Assembly: GCA_002503985.1 (NCBI GenBank)
Contig: DASW01000002.1
Span: forward strand, 1 to 64,000
Length of the DNA stretch: 64,000 nt
Source of the DNA: Thermoplasmata archaeon UBA61
GTDB taxonomy: Archaea > Thermoplasmatota > Thermoplasmata > Lutacidiplasmatales > UBA184
Direction of reading: 5' to 3'
Part shown: one piece after another, positions 8,661 to 15,789 of the stretch
Position numbering within the stretch: position 1 is the first letter of the stretch
How the letters are laid out: every line of letters starts with the position of its first letter
Position numbers and translations under genes: made by a program
Notes under the pieces: generated by a model
The model's database searches: none
What the model was told of the DNA's origin: nothing
The model's input: only the letters and a program-made list of their open reading frames with translations

Positions 8661-9596
8661 GTGCCAACGCACCCGAGCCGGGGGTTGCGGCCCCGATTGC
8701 GGCCTGCGGCGCGTTCGAGCGAGCGACGTCGTCGGATCCGCGAGCGGTTTGACGCGCAGGTCGATCGAGAGCGACACCGGTATTCCGGCGAGGCCTGGCG
8801 CGTCCTCGTCCGGGAGCTCCGCGACCGATTCCTCGAGCGCCACCTTCCGAGGGGCCGCGGGTGGGTGCTGGAACTAGGACCCGGGCCCGGCCGTTTCACG
8901 CCCACAATCCTCGCGTCCGGCGCAAAGGTGGTCGCGGTCGATCTGAGCCTCCCCATGCTACGCGCTCTCCGCCGCCGCGCCTTCGCCCGGTCCCGGCAGC
9001 TTCGCGGCGTCCGCGGCGCTGGAGAGCACCTGCCGTTCGGGGAGGGAGTGTTCCGGGGCGCGGTGGTCTACGGGAACATCCTCGGCTTCTCCGCTGGGGA
9101 CGGACCTCGGCTGCTCTCCGAGGTCGCGCGCGTCGTGCGGCCCGGAGGGGTGCTAGTGATCGATGTCTCCTCCCCGGTTGCGGCGACGACCGAGTTCCTG
9201 TCGAGCGGGGCACGGAGAAGGTTTCTCCTCAAGGTCCTCCGGGACCCGGAGTACTACTTCCTGGACTGGGTCACCCGTTCGACGGACCGGTCCCACCAGC
9301 CCTACGCTCCCGGGCGCATGTGCTTCTTCGAGTTCGACTTCTACACCGCCGCCGGCGCGGAAGCCGCGTTGACCACAGCAGGGTTCCGCACGGTCGACCG
9401 GATGGCGCTGGGGTCGATTGGGGCCTTCCGGGACCGGCTCACGACTATCGCGCGGCGAGAGCCTCGCGTCTGGCGGAACCTCCCCGAGCTCGAGGAACGA
9501 GTCGGTCGGAGACCCGGCGTCCTCGAGACCGGTCATGGGTTCGTGGTGGCGGCCGTCCGGGAAGGTCGCGGTCGTCGAACCCGCCCGCAGGCCTGA
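8661..9596 (+). CDS. class I SAM-dependent methyltransferase
   Basis: This 311-residue protein has a Rossmann methyltransferase core. Motif I is VLELGPGPGRF near residue 73, followed by VVAVDLSLPML (motif II), a GEHLPFGEG segment and VVRPGGVLVIDV near residue 160. The C-terminal half (about 190-300) is probably a substrate domain. The substrate is unknown. An Arg-rich N-terminus (1-45) precedes the core. The GTG at 8661 is about 29 bases after TTATCTC (about 8631-8637), so a leaderless start here is preferred over the longer open frame. Confidence 0.85.
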   Translation: MPTHPSRGLRPRLRPAARSSERRRRIRERFDAQVDRERHRYSGEAWRVLVRELRDRFLERHLPRGRGWVLELGPGPGRFTPTILASGAKVVAVDLSLPMLRALRRRAFARSRQLRGVRGAGEHLPFGEGVFRGAVVYGNILGFSAGDGPRLLSEVARVVRPGGVLVIDVSSPVAATTEFLSSGARRRFLLKVLRDPEYYFLDWVTRSTDRSHQPYAPGRMCFFEFDFYTAAGAEAALTTAGFRTVDRMALGSIGAFRDRLTTIARREPRVWRNLPELEERVGRRPGVLETGHGFVVAAVREGRGRRTRPQA

Positions 9597-9636
9597 CCCC
9601 AAGAATCTTATAGGCCCCCCCGCTCGCGCGCGGCGC

Positions 9637-10296
9637 ATGTACTATCTTGACCACCGCCGGGACGTCGTCCGCATCCCGCCCCAGCGGCTCGGGCCCGACC
9701 TCGGGAGCGTGCTGACCGAGCTCGCGCAGCAGCAGTTCGAGGGGAAGCTCGTCGACGGCCAGAGCGTCGCGGTGACGATTCGGGACGTGACACCGGTCGG
9801 CGAAGGGCACATCATCCACGGCGACGGCGGCGTCTATCAGGAGGTCGAGTACGAGGCCCTCCTCTTCCGCCCCGAGATCCAGGAGGTCGTGGAGGGGATG
9901 GTCGTGGAGATCCGGAAGTTCGGCGCGTTCGTCCGGTTCGGCCCGCTCGACGGGTTGCTCCACGTGTCCCAGATCATGGACGACCGGGTGAACATCGACG
10001 AGCACAACCAGCGGCTCGTCGGCGTGGAGTCCAAGAAGGACCTCAAGGTCGGCTACAAGGTCCGGGCCCGCGTCGTTTCGCTCTCCTTATCCGAAATCTC
10101 TCCCCGCGACAGCCGCATCGGGCTCACCATGCGCCAGCCGGCGCTGGGTCGGCTCGAGTGGATCCAAGAGGCGCACAAGAAGGCCGAGGGCGCCGCCAAG
10201 AAGGCGGGGCCGGCCCCCGCCAAGAAGACGGTCGCGAAGCCCGCCGCGAAGCCCGCCGCGAAGCCCGCCTCGAAACCGCCGACCCCGGCGAGCTGA
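9637..10296 (+). CDS. rpo7: DNA-directed RNA polymerase subunit Rpo7 (RpoE')
   Basis: The stalk subunit of archaeal RNA polymerase, which with Rpo4 binds exiting RNA. The N-terminal RNP-like domain (MYYLDHRRDVVRIPP) is followed by an S1/OB domain at about residues 82-165 (EGMVVEIRKFGAFVRFGPLDGLLHVSQI). The protein is 219 residues because a Lys/Ala/Pro-rich tail of about 38 residues follows the core. That tail is low-complexity with KPAA repeats. A TATA element (CTTATAG, 9606-9612) lies about 28 bases before the ATG. It heads the operon with spt4, dephospho-CoA kinase, rps24e and rps27ae, a conserved euryarchaeal order. Confidence 0.96.
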   Translation: MYYLDHRRDVVRIPPQRLGPDLGSVLTELAQQQFEGKLVDGQSVAVTIRDVTPVGEGHIIHGDGGVYQEVEYEALLFRPEIQEVVEGMVVEIRKFGAFVRFGPLDGLLHVSQIMDDRVNIDEHNQRLVGVESKKDLKVGYKVRARVVSLSLSEISPRDSRIGLTMRQPALGRLEWIQEAHKKAEGAAKKAGPAPAKKTVAKPAAKPAAKPASKPPTPAS

Positions 10297-10304
10297 GGGG
10301 AACG

Positions 10305-10490
10305 ATGATCAATCTGAAGGCGTGCAAGAGCTGCAGTTCGATCACCGACCAGCTGAAGTGCCCCCGCTGCGGGGGCGAGGTCTCCCGCGAGTGGCAGGGG
10401 TACCTCATCGTCATCGACCCGGAGAAGTCGGAGATCGCGCGCAAGATGGGGATCCATGCCGCGGGCCGGTACGCGCTCCGCGTCAAGTGA
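10305..10490 (+). CDS. spt4: transcription elongation factor Spt4 (RpoE'')
   Basis: A 61-residue zinc-binding protein that partners Spt5/NusG on RNA polymerase. A zinc ribbon is formed by CKSC (near 7-10) and CPRC (near 18-21), followed by the conserved GYLIVIDPEKSEIA segment. It starts 8 bases after rpo7 with GAGGGG as ribosome-binding site. The next gene starts inside its 3' end, 35 bases before its stop, so translation is probably coupled. Confidence 0.95.
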   Translation: MINLKACKSCSSITDQLKCPRCGGEVSREWQGYLIVIDPEKSEIARKMGIHAAGRYALRVK

Positions 10491-11013
10491 CGAGCGGGCG
10501 TGGGCGGTCCCGGAGTCGCTGCGCGCGACCCTGGGAGTGCGGTACGGTCCGGTCTATTCGGGTCCGGAGGCGGACCGTCATGTGCTCGCGCTCGAGACGT
10601 TCGGAGCGTGCGGCGACCTCGTGACCGCGCGAGCGATCGAGCTCGCCCATCCTCCCCTCATCGGCATCGTCGACCTCAAGACGCGGCGGAACGAGCCCAT
10701 CGACCCGAAGCTCTTCCGGTCACTGGCCCGTCGGCGACTCGTTCGCGTCAAGAACCCTCCCGGGTTCCTCACGGAGCGGCTCCGGGACGCCGTCCGCGAG
10801 CTGGTCGCTTCGGGAGGCGGGCTCATCGAGGTCGAGGGCGAGGAGGACCTCGGGTCGCTCGCGCTCGTCGAATCGCTCCCCGCCGGGGCCACCGTTATAT
10901 ACGGAATCCCAGGTGCGGGGGTCTCTTTCGTCCGCGTCGACGCGGTGTCGAAGGAGCACGTGCGGCAACTTATCGCCCAAATGGAGCTTCGGAGAATCGA
11001 CCGTGGAGATTAG
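10456..11013 (+). CDS. GTP-dependent dephospho-CoA kinase (DUF359 family)
   Basis: Carries out the last step of archaeal coenzyme A synthesis, phosphorylating dephospho-CoA with GTP. The 185-residue protein shows the family core LRATLGVRYGPVY, a VTARAIE segment and IGIVDLKTRRNEP, and ends near VIYGIPGAGVSFVRV. Its ATG lies within spt4, and its final 11 bases contain the GTG of rps24e. Its position between spt4 and rps24e is typical of euryarchaea and supports the call. Confidence 0.9.
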   Translation: MPRAGTRSASSDERAWAVPESLRATLGVRYGPVYSGPEADRHVLALETFGACGDLVTARAIELAHPPLIGIVDLKTRRNEPIDPKLFRSLARRRLVRVKNPPGFLTERLRDAVRELVASGGGLIEVEGEEDLGSLALVESLPAGATVIYGIPGAGVSFVRVDAVSKEHVRQLIAQMELRRIDRGD

Positions 11014-11392
11014 AATCCTCGAGGACCGGGCGAACCCGCTGATGAAGCGCCACGAACTTCGGTTCGAGGTCGCGCACGCGACCGCCGCGACGCCCAGCCG
11101 GGACGCCGTTCGAGGGGAGCTCTCGAAGCTCGTGAAGGCCCCGAAGGACCGGGTCATCATCGAGCGGATGAACGCGCGCTACGGCACCGCGGTCACGCGC
11201 GGGGACGCGGTCGTCTACGAATCCGCGGAGGCGGCGAAGGCCACCGTCCGCGGGCACATCTTGATCCGAAACGGCCTCAAGGAGAAGCCGGCCAAGGCCG
11301 CGCCCCCCGCGACCACGGAGGCGCCGCCCGCCGCCGCTCCGCCCGCGGCCGAGCCGGCGCCGGCCGCGCCCGCCCCCGAGAAGAAGGAGTGA
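11003..11392 (+). CDS. rps24e: ribosomal protein S24e
   Basis: A 129-residue small-subunit ribosomal protein. The S24e fold is visible at residues 1-95 (EIRILEDRANPLMKRHE, a KAPKDRVIIERM segment, then YGTAVTRGDAVVY). The start is a GTG at 11003 overlapping the dephospho-CoA kinase stop. No ATG precedes the family start in this frame. The last 35 or so residues are an Ala/Pro/Glu-rich tail ending in EKKE that is not part of the core fold and echoes the low-complexity tail of Rpo7 in the same operon. Confidence 0.95.
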   Translation: MEIRILEDRANPLMKRHELRFEVAHATAATPSRDAVRGELSKLVKAPKDRVIIERMNARYGTAVTRGDAVVYESAEAAKATVRGHILIRNGLKEKPAKAAPPATTEAPPAAAPPAAEPAPAAPAPEKKE

Positions 11393-11398
11393 GCTGCC

Positions 11399-11590
11399 AT
11401 GTCGAAGGCACGCATCAGCCTCTACGAGGTCAAGGGAGACACCCTCACCCGGACCCACAAGTCCTGTCCGAAGTGTGGTCCCGGCACGTTCCTCGCGAAC
11501 CACAAGGACCGCCGCTCCTGCGGGAAGTGCGGCTACTCTGAGTCGAAGGCCCCGCCCCCCGCCGCTCGTGTGAAGGCCGGCAAGGGGTAG
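11399..11590 (+). CDS. rps27ae: ribosomal protein S27ae
   Basis: A 63-residue zinc-binding ribosomal protein without the ubiquitin fusion seen in eukaryotes. CPKCGPGTF (near 23-31) and CGKCGY (near 41-46) form the zinc ribbon, followed by a short Lys/Ala/Pro tail. It begins 6 bases after rps24e, with a GGAG in that gene's last codons. It is the last gene of the operon; the next gene is on the other strand. Confidence 0.95.
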   Translation: MSKARISLYEVKGDTLTRTHKSCPKCGPGTFLANHKDRRSCGKCGYSESKAPPPAARVKAGKG

Positions 11591-11671
11591 TCCGCGGCCC
11601 CACGGTGGGCCTGTCCCTTCGACCCGAAGACCCCCTAGGTCCGGGTCCGCGTTGGTTGGACGGGTTCACGA

Positions 11672-12265
11672 CTACGTGCGGAGGACCAGGACCTCGCCCG
11701 GCTTCGGGGGAGGGTGCTCCTTCCCGCGGCTCGTCGTGTCGTTCGTGGGGCTCCAGCCGTGCCACTTCCTTAGCATCTTGACGCGGACCGGCAATCGTGC
11801 GCCCCGGAAATGGTGTCGGTAGAAGTCCATGGTGATGACGTGCTCCTCGAAGACCACGGACTCGTTGTACCCGCCGACCGCTTCGAACGCTTTCCGACGC
11901 ACCGCGGCGAACCCGGACATGAAAAGCTTGTAGTGGAACACGGCGATCAGCACGTCGAGCAACGTGCTCTCGGCCCGCATCATGAATCGGTTCACCCTCG
12001 GGGCCGGCCAGTAGAGCTCGGCGACGGCGAACTGCCAATCCCGTTTCAGCCACGCGTCCCAATCCCAATCGGTGATCAGCTGCACGTCATCGTCCACGAA
12101 GACGAAGACGTCCCCGGACGCCGCGGCCGCTCCGATGTTGCGGGCATGGGCCGCGCCCCCGGGGGCCGAGACAACGATGAATTCGGAACCTTTGGGCAGC
12201 ATCGACCGGATCCGCTCGATTTCGGTCGGGTCGGGGCGACGCATAGGGGTGATGAACGAGATCAC
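11672..12265 (-). CDS. family 2-like glycosyltransferase
   Basis: This 197-residue protein has a short GT-A-like fold. It opens with MISFITPMRRP, has a nucleotide-sugar region HARNIGAAAASGDVFVFVDDD with the metal-binding DDD near 76-78, and an acceptor-side segment with EAVGGYNE near residue 130. It lacks the long C-terminal extension of larger family members and has no membrane helix. It is convergent with rps27ae. Donor and acceptor sugars cannot be predicted. Confidence 0.75.
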   Translation of the reverse strand: MISFITPMRRPDPTEIERIRSMLPKGSEFIVVSAPGGAAHARNIGAAAASGDVFVFVDDDVQLITDWDWDAWLKRDWQFAVAELYWPAPRVNRFMMRAESTLLDVLIAVFHYKLFMSGFAAVRRKAFEAVGGYNESVVFEEHVITMDFYRHHFRGARLPVRVKMLRKWHGWSPTNDTTSRGKEHPPPKPGEVLVLRT

Positions 12266-12490
12266 GACCTCACCTGCCGGTCCTCACCGCTCTAACGACG
12301 GCCGTAATAACGGCCCGTATCGAACGCCGCTGCAGCCCGGGCACCCGAAACCCCTCCCGGTCGCCGCTCATGAATACTTTGCGCGCCATCGGTCGACGGG
12401 CCCGATAGCCTCCCGCGCGCCCGGTTACCCTCGTCACTCGAACCCCTCCTCTGGGACATGGGGAGGACCGCAGCTTCGCTCCGAGCAAGC

Positions 12491-12499
12491 ACCTAAATA
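12491..12499 (+). promoter_or_regulatory. TATA element of the tRNA-Arg gene
   Basis: ACCTAAATAG lies about 26-34 bases upstream of the tRNA 5' end in a GC-rich setting. This is the expected distance for an archaeal promoter starting close to the mature 5' end. Confidence 0.7.
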
Positions 12500-12524
12500 G
12501 GGTCCGGCGTCGAATGCGACGCGC

Positions 12525-12598
12525 GGGCTCGTAGTATAGCTTGGACATCACGGAGGCCTCCGGAGCCTCAAACCCGGGTTCGAATCCCGGCGGGCCCG
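12525..12598 (+). tRNA. tRNA-Arg (anticodon CCG)
   Basis: A 74-base cloverleaf with acceptor GGGCTCG paired to CGGGCCC, discriminator G at 12598, anticodon stem GAGGC/GCCTC with loop CTCCGGA giving anticodon CCG (12560-12562), and T-arm CCGGG-TTCGAAT-CCCGG. The D-stem pairs poorly, which is the weakest part of the model. CCA is not encoded. A TATA element lies just upstream. Confidence 0.88.
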
Positions 12599-12683
12599 TA
12601 ACTCCCGTACCCGGGGCACCCGTCGCCCTCGCGCGTGTCGCTAACAACGTTCAAGTAAGCGTGCTCGGGTCCGGGGTCGGTAC

Positions 12684-13082
12684 ATGCCCGTGGAGAAGGA
12701 AAGGGTCGGTGACCTCGAGTCCGAGGGCCCCGAGGGAGAGGAGCCGGTCCACCTGGTGGAGCGTATCGAGGAGGAGCTCGACCTTCTCGCGCGGAATGTC
12801 GACATCCTCGAGAAGCTCGCGAAGAGTCCCCCGATCGGAATCATCCGCCTGAGCGAGGCGCTCCAACTGCCGATCCACAAGACCCGGTACTCGCTCCACC
12901 TGCTCGAGCGAGAGGGCGTCATCCAACCCTCCGCGGACGGTGCGGTGATCACCGACAAGTCGAAGGAGTTCTGGGCGGACCTCAACCAGTCCCTCGAACG
13001 GATGACCGCGATCATCCAGCACCTCAAGAGCCGCGCCATCGAGCACGAGAACCGGCCGCCTCCGAGCCGGAAAGGCTATTAG
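12684..13082 (+). CDS. small winged-helix transcriptional regulator, archaeal
   Basis: This 132-residue acidic-N-terminus protein is probably a DNA-binding regulator. After an acidic stretch (1-25), residues about 28-40 (RIEEELDLLARNV) look helical. Residues about 42-95 form a winged helix: IIRLSEALQLPIHKTRYSLHLLEREGVI. A C-terminal helix (SKEFWADLNQSLERMTAII) may dimerise. It lies between two tRNA genes on the same strand. Its target is unknown. Confidence 0.7.
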   Translation: MPVEKERVGDLESEGPEGEEPVHLVERIEEELDLLARNVDILEKLAKSPPIGIIRLSEALQLPIHKTRYSLHLLEREGVIQPSADGAVITDKSKEFWADLNQSLERMTAIIQHLKSRAIEHENRPPPSRKGY

Positions 13083-13108
13083 CGCGATGCCAGCTCGGCA
13101 CCCTCGGT

Positions 13109-13212
13109 GCCGCCGTAGCTCAGCGGTAGAGCGATCGGCTGTTAACCGAAAGGTCAGCGGTTCGAAAGGGCGGCGGTGTTCTGCCGCCGCCCCCAAACTC
13201 CGCTCGGCGGCG
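13109..13212 (+). tRNA. tRNA-Asn (anticodon GTT) interrupted by a T-loop insert
   Basis: The 5' part is a normal tRNA-Asn: acceptor GCCGCCG (13109-13115), D-arm GCTC/GAGC, anticodon loop CTGTTAA with GTT, T-stem AGCGG (13156-13160) and T-loop start TTCGAA (13161-13166). The expected 3' part follows only after 32 extra bases: T (13199), CCGCT (13200-13204), acceptor CGGCGGC (13205-13211) and discriminator G (13212). Removing 13167-13198 gives a perfect T-arm and acceptor stem. The top pair of the anticodon stem is A-A. CCA is not encoded. Confidence 0.85.
13167..13198 (+). other. predicted non-canonical tRNA intron, position 59/60 of tRNA-Asn
   Basis: The 32-base insert consists almost entirely of a perfect 9-bp hairpin, GGGCGGCGG (13168-13176) with CCGCCGCCC (13183-13191) and loop TGTTCTG, followed by CCAAAC. 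Boundaries are fixed by the tRNA model and may shift by one base without changing the folding. No canonical bulge-helix-bulge (3-4-3) motif could be drawn by eye, so it would be a relaxed splice motif. Confidence 0.75.
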
Positions 13213-13231
13213 CCTCCTTTTCCTTCCCGGT

Positions 13232-13307
13232 GGGCCCGTAGCTTAGTCCGGCTCAGAGCGACCGGCTCATAACCGGTCGGTCGACGGTTCAAATCCGTCC
13301 GGGCCCA
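13232..13307 (+). tRNA. tRNA with anticodon CAT (elongator Met or Ile2)
   Basis: A 76-base cloverleaf with acceptor GGGCCCG/CGGGCCC, discriminator A, anticodon stem ACCGG/CCGGT, loop CTCATAA and T-arm GACGG-TTCAAAT-CCGTC. CAT can belong to elongator Met or to Ile2 whose C34 is modified to agmatidine. The sequence alone does not decide. It is not obviously the initiator. It begins 19 bases after tRNA-Asn, so the two may share a transcript. Confidence 0.88.
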
Positions 13308-13340
13308 TTCCCCAAAGGCGACCACGGGTCGGAGGGACGA

Positions 13341-13910
13341 ATGACCACGCCAAAGGTGACGAAGAGCGCTCGACTGACGTATCGAAGGGCGACCCTGGCC
13401 GACCTCCCGTTGCTCGTCGACCACCGGCACCGGATGTGGTCCGACATCGCCACCCGCTCGGAGCGGGAGATCACCGAGCATGACCCCCGCTACCGCCGAT
13501 GGGCGCGGACCCTTCTCAACTCCGGCGAGCTCATCGGCTGGCTCGCCGAGTCCCCGGAAGGGTCCGTGGTCGGGAGCGGCTGTGTGTGGTGCCACTCGGA
13601 CCAACCGCGTCCCGGCATTCCCTCGTTGGTCAGTCCGTACATCCTGTCCATGTACACCGAGCCCGCCTGGCGGGGGAAGGGGGTCGCGACCCGGATCGTT
13701 CGCGAACTCGTCCGAGAGTGCCGGGAGGCGGGATACCCGAACGTGGAACTTCACGGCTCGCGGTTCGGACGGCGGGTCTACGCTCGCCTGGGATTCGAGC
13801 GGACGTGGGAGATGCGCTACTGGATCGACCGAAGCATTCCTCGCCGGCAGGCCCTCGCCTTAGCGAAAGTGCGGAGAAAAGGGAAGAAAAGGTTGGACCG
13901 GGGGCGCTAA
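13341..13910 (+). CDS. GNAT-family N-acetyltransferase
   Basis: This 189-residue protein probably moves an acetyl group from acetyl-CoA to an amine. It begins RLTYRRATLADLPLLVDHR, the usual GNAT beta1-alpha1, and carries the CoA loop EPAWRGKGVATRIVRELV near residues 111-127. YARLGFER near 150 is the typical C-terminal turn. A basic tail (KVRRKGKKRLDRGR) follows. It overlaps the stop of the convergent A-type carrier by 4 bases. The substrate is unknown. Confidence 0.85.
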   Translation: MTTPKVTKSARLTYRRATLADLPLLVDHRHRMWSDIATRSEREITEHDPRYRRWARTLLNSGELIGWLAESPEGSVVGSGCVWCHSDQPRPGIPSLVSPYILSMYTEPAWRGKGVATRIVRELVRECREAGYPNVELHGSRFGRRVYARLGFERTWEMRYWIDRSIPRRQALALAKVRRKGKKRLDRGR

Positions 13911-14362
13911 CCGCCCCCGCACCCGCCGGAACCGCAACCACAGCCGCCGGCCTCCGCCCCGGACTCGGGGTCCGAGGTCGTCGGCGCGTTCGGCGGCGTG
14001 ATCTTGAATCCGGAGACGTTCAGGTCCTGGACCCAGTCGATCCGAGCCCCGTTCACGAGCTCGGCAGATAGGTCGTCGACCACGATGGAGAAGCCGTCGA
14101 TCTGGACGACCTGGTCCCCGTTGCGGGGCTTGTCGAACGCCATCCCGAACGAGGGGCCTCCGCCGTGGCCGCCTCCGCTGCCACATCCCCCCCCACCCGA
14201 CGAACCGCAACTGCAGCCGCTTCCGCAGCCGCCACCGCTACCGCTACCGCCGGATTGGAGATAGACGCGAACGGCCATGCCGGGCTTCTGGCTCTTGATC
14301 AAGTCCCGGACCTGGTCCTGCGCCTCTTTTGTGACTTCCAATGTGATTTTACTATCGCTCAT
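13907..14362 (-). CDS. A-type iron-sulfur carrier (HesB/IscA fold) with Cys/Gly-rich insert
   Basis: The 151 residues align with the HesB fold at both sides of an unusual centre. Residues 1-36 (SKITLEVTKEAQDQV, then AVRVYLQ) and 70-125 (PSFGMAFDKPRNGDQVV, IDWVQDLNVSGFKI) are normal. At the place of the first conserved cysteine sits an insert of about 30 residues made of Gly, Ser and Cys, with Cys 46, 50, 52, 60 and His 66. The normal C-terminal CxC is replaced by a longer tail with Cys 141, 143 and 148. The cluster-carrying site is thus rebuilt. The mRNA has a TATA element (TTTTATAG, about 14406-14414) and a GAGGAGG site. It lies just downstream of a canonical relative on the same strand. Confidence 0.82.
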   Translation of the reverse strand: MSDSKITLEVTKEAQDQVRDLIKSQKPGMAVRVYLQSGGSGSGGGCGSGCSCGSSGGGGCGSGGGHGGGPSFGMAFDKPRNGDQVVQIDGFSIVVDDLSAELVNGARIDWVQDLNVSGFKITPPNAPTTSDPESGAEAGGCGCGSGGCGGG

Positions 14363-14438
14363 GCCTGGGGCCCTCCTCGATTCCCCAAGATAGGACGAAA
14401 GGCCGTCTATAAAACGCCGGTGTCGCGCGCGTCGTGAC

Positions 14439-14768
14439 TCACGCCGAGAACGACTTGCCGCACGAGCAGGTCTCTTTGGCGTTCGGGTTGTGGATCTTGA
14501 ACCCTGAGGCTTCGAGGCCGAGCAGGAAGTCGACCTGGACGCCCTCGAGCAGCGGAGCGCTCGCGCGGTCGACGACCACCAGGAGCCCGCCGCCTTCGAA
14601 GGCGACCTCGTCGCCCGTCTCGCGCTGGTCGAACGACATCCCGTACGTGAGGCCCGAGCATCCCCCGCCCTGGACGTAGAGGCGCAGGGCGGACCCGGGC
14701 TTGCCCTGCTTCTCCATGATCTTCAGTACCTGGTCCCGTGCGGCGGGAGTGACTTCGACCGTTACCAT
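14439..14768 (-). CDS. A-type iron-sulfur cluster carrier (ErpA/IscA-like)
   Basis: A 109-residue carrier that accepts Fe-S clusters from a scaffold and delivers them to target proteins. The three ligands are in place: Cys37 in GGGCSGLTYG and Cys101/Cys103 in the C-terminal CSCGKSF. The length is that of canonical ErpA/IscA. A T-rich element (CTTTTTACC on the minus strand, about 14800-14808) lies about 35 bases upstream. It is followed 76 bases later by the Cys/Gly-rich paralogue, which has its own promoter. Confidence 0.92.
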   Translation of the reverse strand: MVTVEVTPAARDQVLKIMEKQGKPGSALRLYVQGGGCSGLTYGMSFDQRETGDEVAFEGGGLLVVVDRASAPLLEGVQVDFLLGLEASGFKIHNPNAKETCSCGKSFSA

Positions 14769-14881
14769 CGGGCTCTCTCGAACGTTCCAGCCCGGGCATG
14801 GGTAAAAAGGGTTGCTAACGGGCGGGAAAGTTGTCGCGGCCGCGCCGGAGGCTTATCTAGGTGCCCGACGTGCTCAGGTCG

Positions 14882-15748
14882 ATGTGTCGACTTTTCGGAG
14901 TCTTGTCGGTCCAAGCGGAGTCCGCAGAACCGTGGCTCGTTCGCTCCGACCGGTCGCTGCTGGCCCAGTCGAACGTTGACCCCATCCGTGCCCAGAAGGA
15001 TGGCTGGGGGATCGGATGGTTCGTGGAGGGCGGACGCACGCGGGTTGAGAAAGGCGCGAGAGGCGCGTTCGCGGAGGGAGAGCGGGAGCACTACCTCCGA
15101 ACGGCCGCGGAGGCTCGCGGCTCGCTGATCATCGGCCATCTCCGACACGCGAGCAATCCCCTGAAGCTCCCGTACGAGAAGCTGATCGCCCTCGAGAACT
15201 CCCAGCCGTTCGAGAACCACACGAGCCTGTTCGCGCACAACGGGGCGATCTCGTTCCCGAACGAGACCCGTCCGTTCCTCGGGGTCCACGAGCCGAAGGT
15301 CCGTGGCGTCAATGACAGCGAGGTCCTCTACTGGTTGCTGCACCGGAACACCGAGGAGACGGGAGACCCGCTCCGCGGTTTCGTGCACACGGTCGAGGAC
15401 CTGGTTCGGGTCTGGGAAGGTCTTGGCAAACCGATCATTCCTCCCTTCTCGGGGTTGAACGTACTCTTCACGCGCGGGCCAGACGAGCTCTGGGCGTTCT
15501 GTCTGTGGACGGGAGACCACGGGACCGGCCTCTTCGACGGGACCCGCCGCTACTACGAGATGACCTACCGGGCGACGTCCCAACGGGTCATCGTCGGCTC
15601 CGAGCCGTTCGACGGGGAGCCCGGCGTCTGGAAATCGATGCCGAGCGGAACGTACCTGGTGGCTCGACGGGGCGACCACCACGTGGACGTGACGGTCGGG
15701 TCGATACCGCTTCCCAGCGCGCTCGAGATTCGCCCGCCTCCGAGCTGA
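14882..15748 (+). CDS. class II glutamine amidotransferase (YafJ-like)
   Basis: A 288-residue Ntn-type amidotransferase. Cys2 of MCRLFGV would become the nucleophile after Met removal. Other motifs are NVDPIRAQKDGWGIGW near 38-54, GHLRHAS near 87 and ENSQPFENHTSLFAHNGAI near 105-120. It is a stand-alone glutaminase domain with no fused synthetase, like bacterial YafJ. The acceptor of the ammonia is unknown. The ATG at 14882, rather than the upstream in-frame starts, is chosen because of the Cys2 rule and because CTTATCTAG (about 14852-14860) lies about 28 bases upstream. Confidence 0.88.
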   Translation: MCRLFGVLSVQAESAEPWLVRSDRSLLAQSNVDPIRAQKDGWGIGWFVEGGRTRVEKGARGAFAEGEREHYLRTAAEARGSLIIGHLRHASNPLKLPYEKLIALENSQPFENHTSLFAHNGAISFPNETRPFLGVHEPKVRGVNDSEVLYWLLHRNTEETGDPLRGFVHTVEDLVRVWEGLGKPIIPPFSGLNVLFTRGPDELWAFCLWTGDHGTGLFDGTRRYYEMTYRATSQRVIVGSEPFDGEPGVWKSMPSGTYLVARRGDHHVDVTVGSIPLPSALEIRPPPS

Positions 15749-15789
15749 CGGGACCGACCTCGGACGCTCGTCGGCACCCTCGGGCGGTC

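Noticed and set aside
13168..13191. The GC hairpin in the tRNA-Asn region as a transcription terminator or as the tRNA 3' end
   Set aside because: It lacks a T-run, and the exact missing T-arm and acceptor sequence of tRNA-Asn follows it, so an intron-like insert explains it better.
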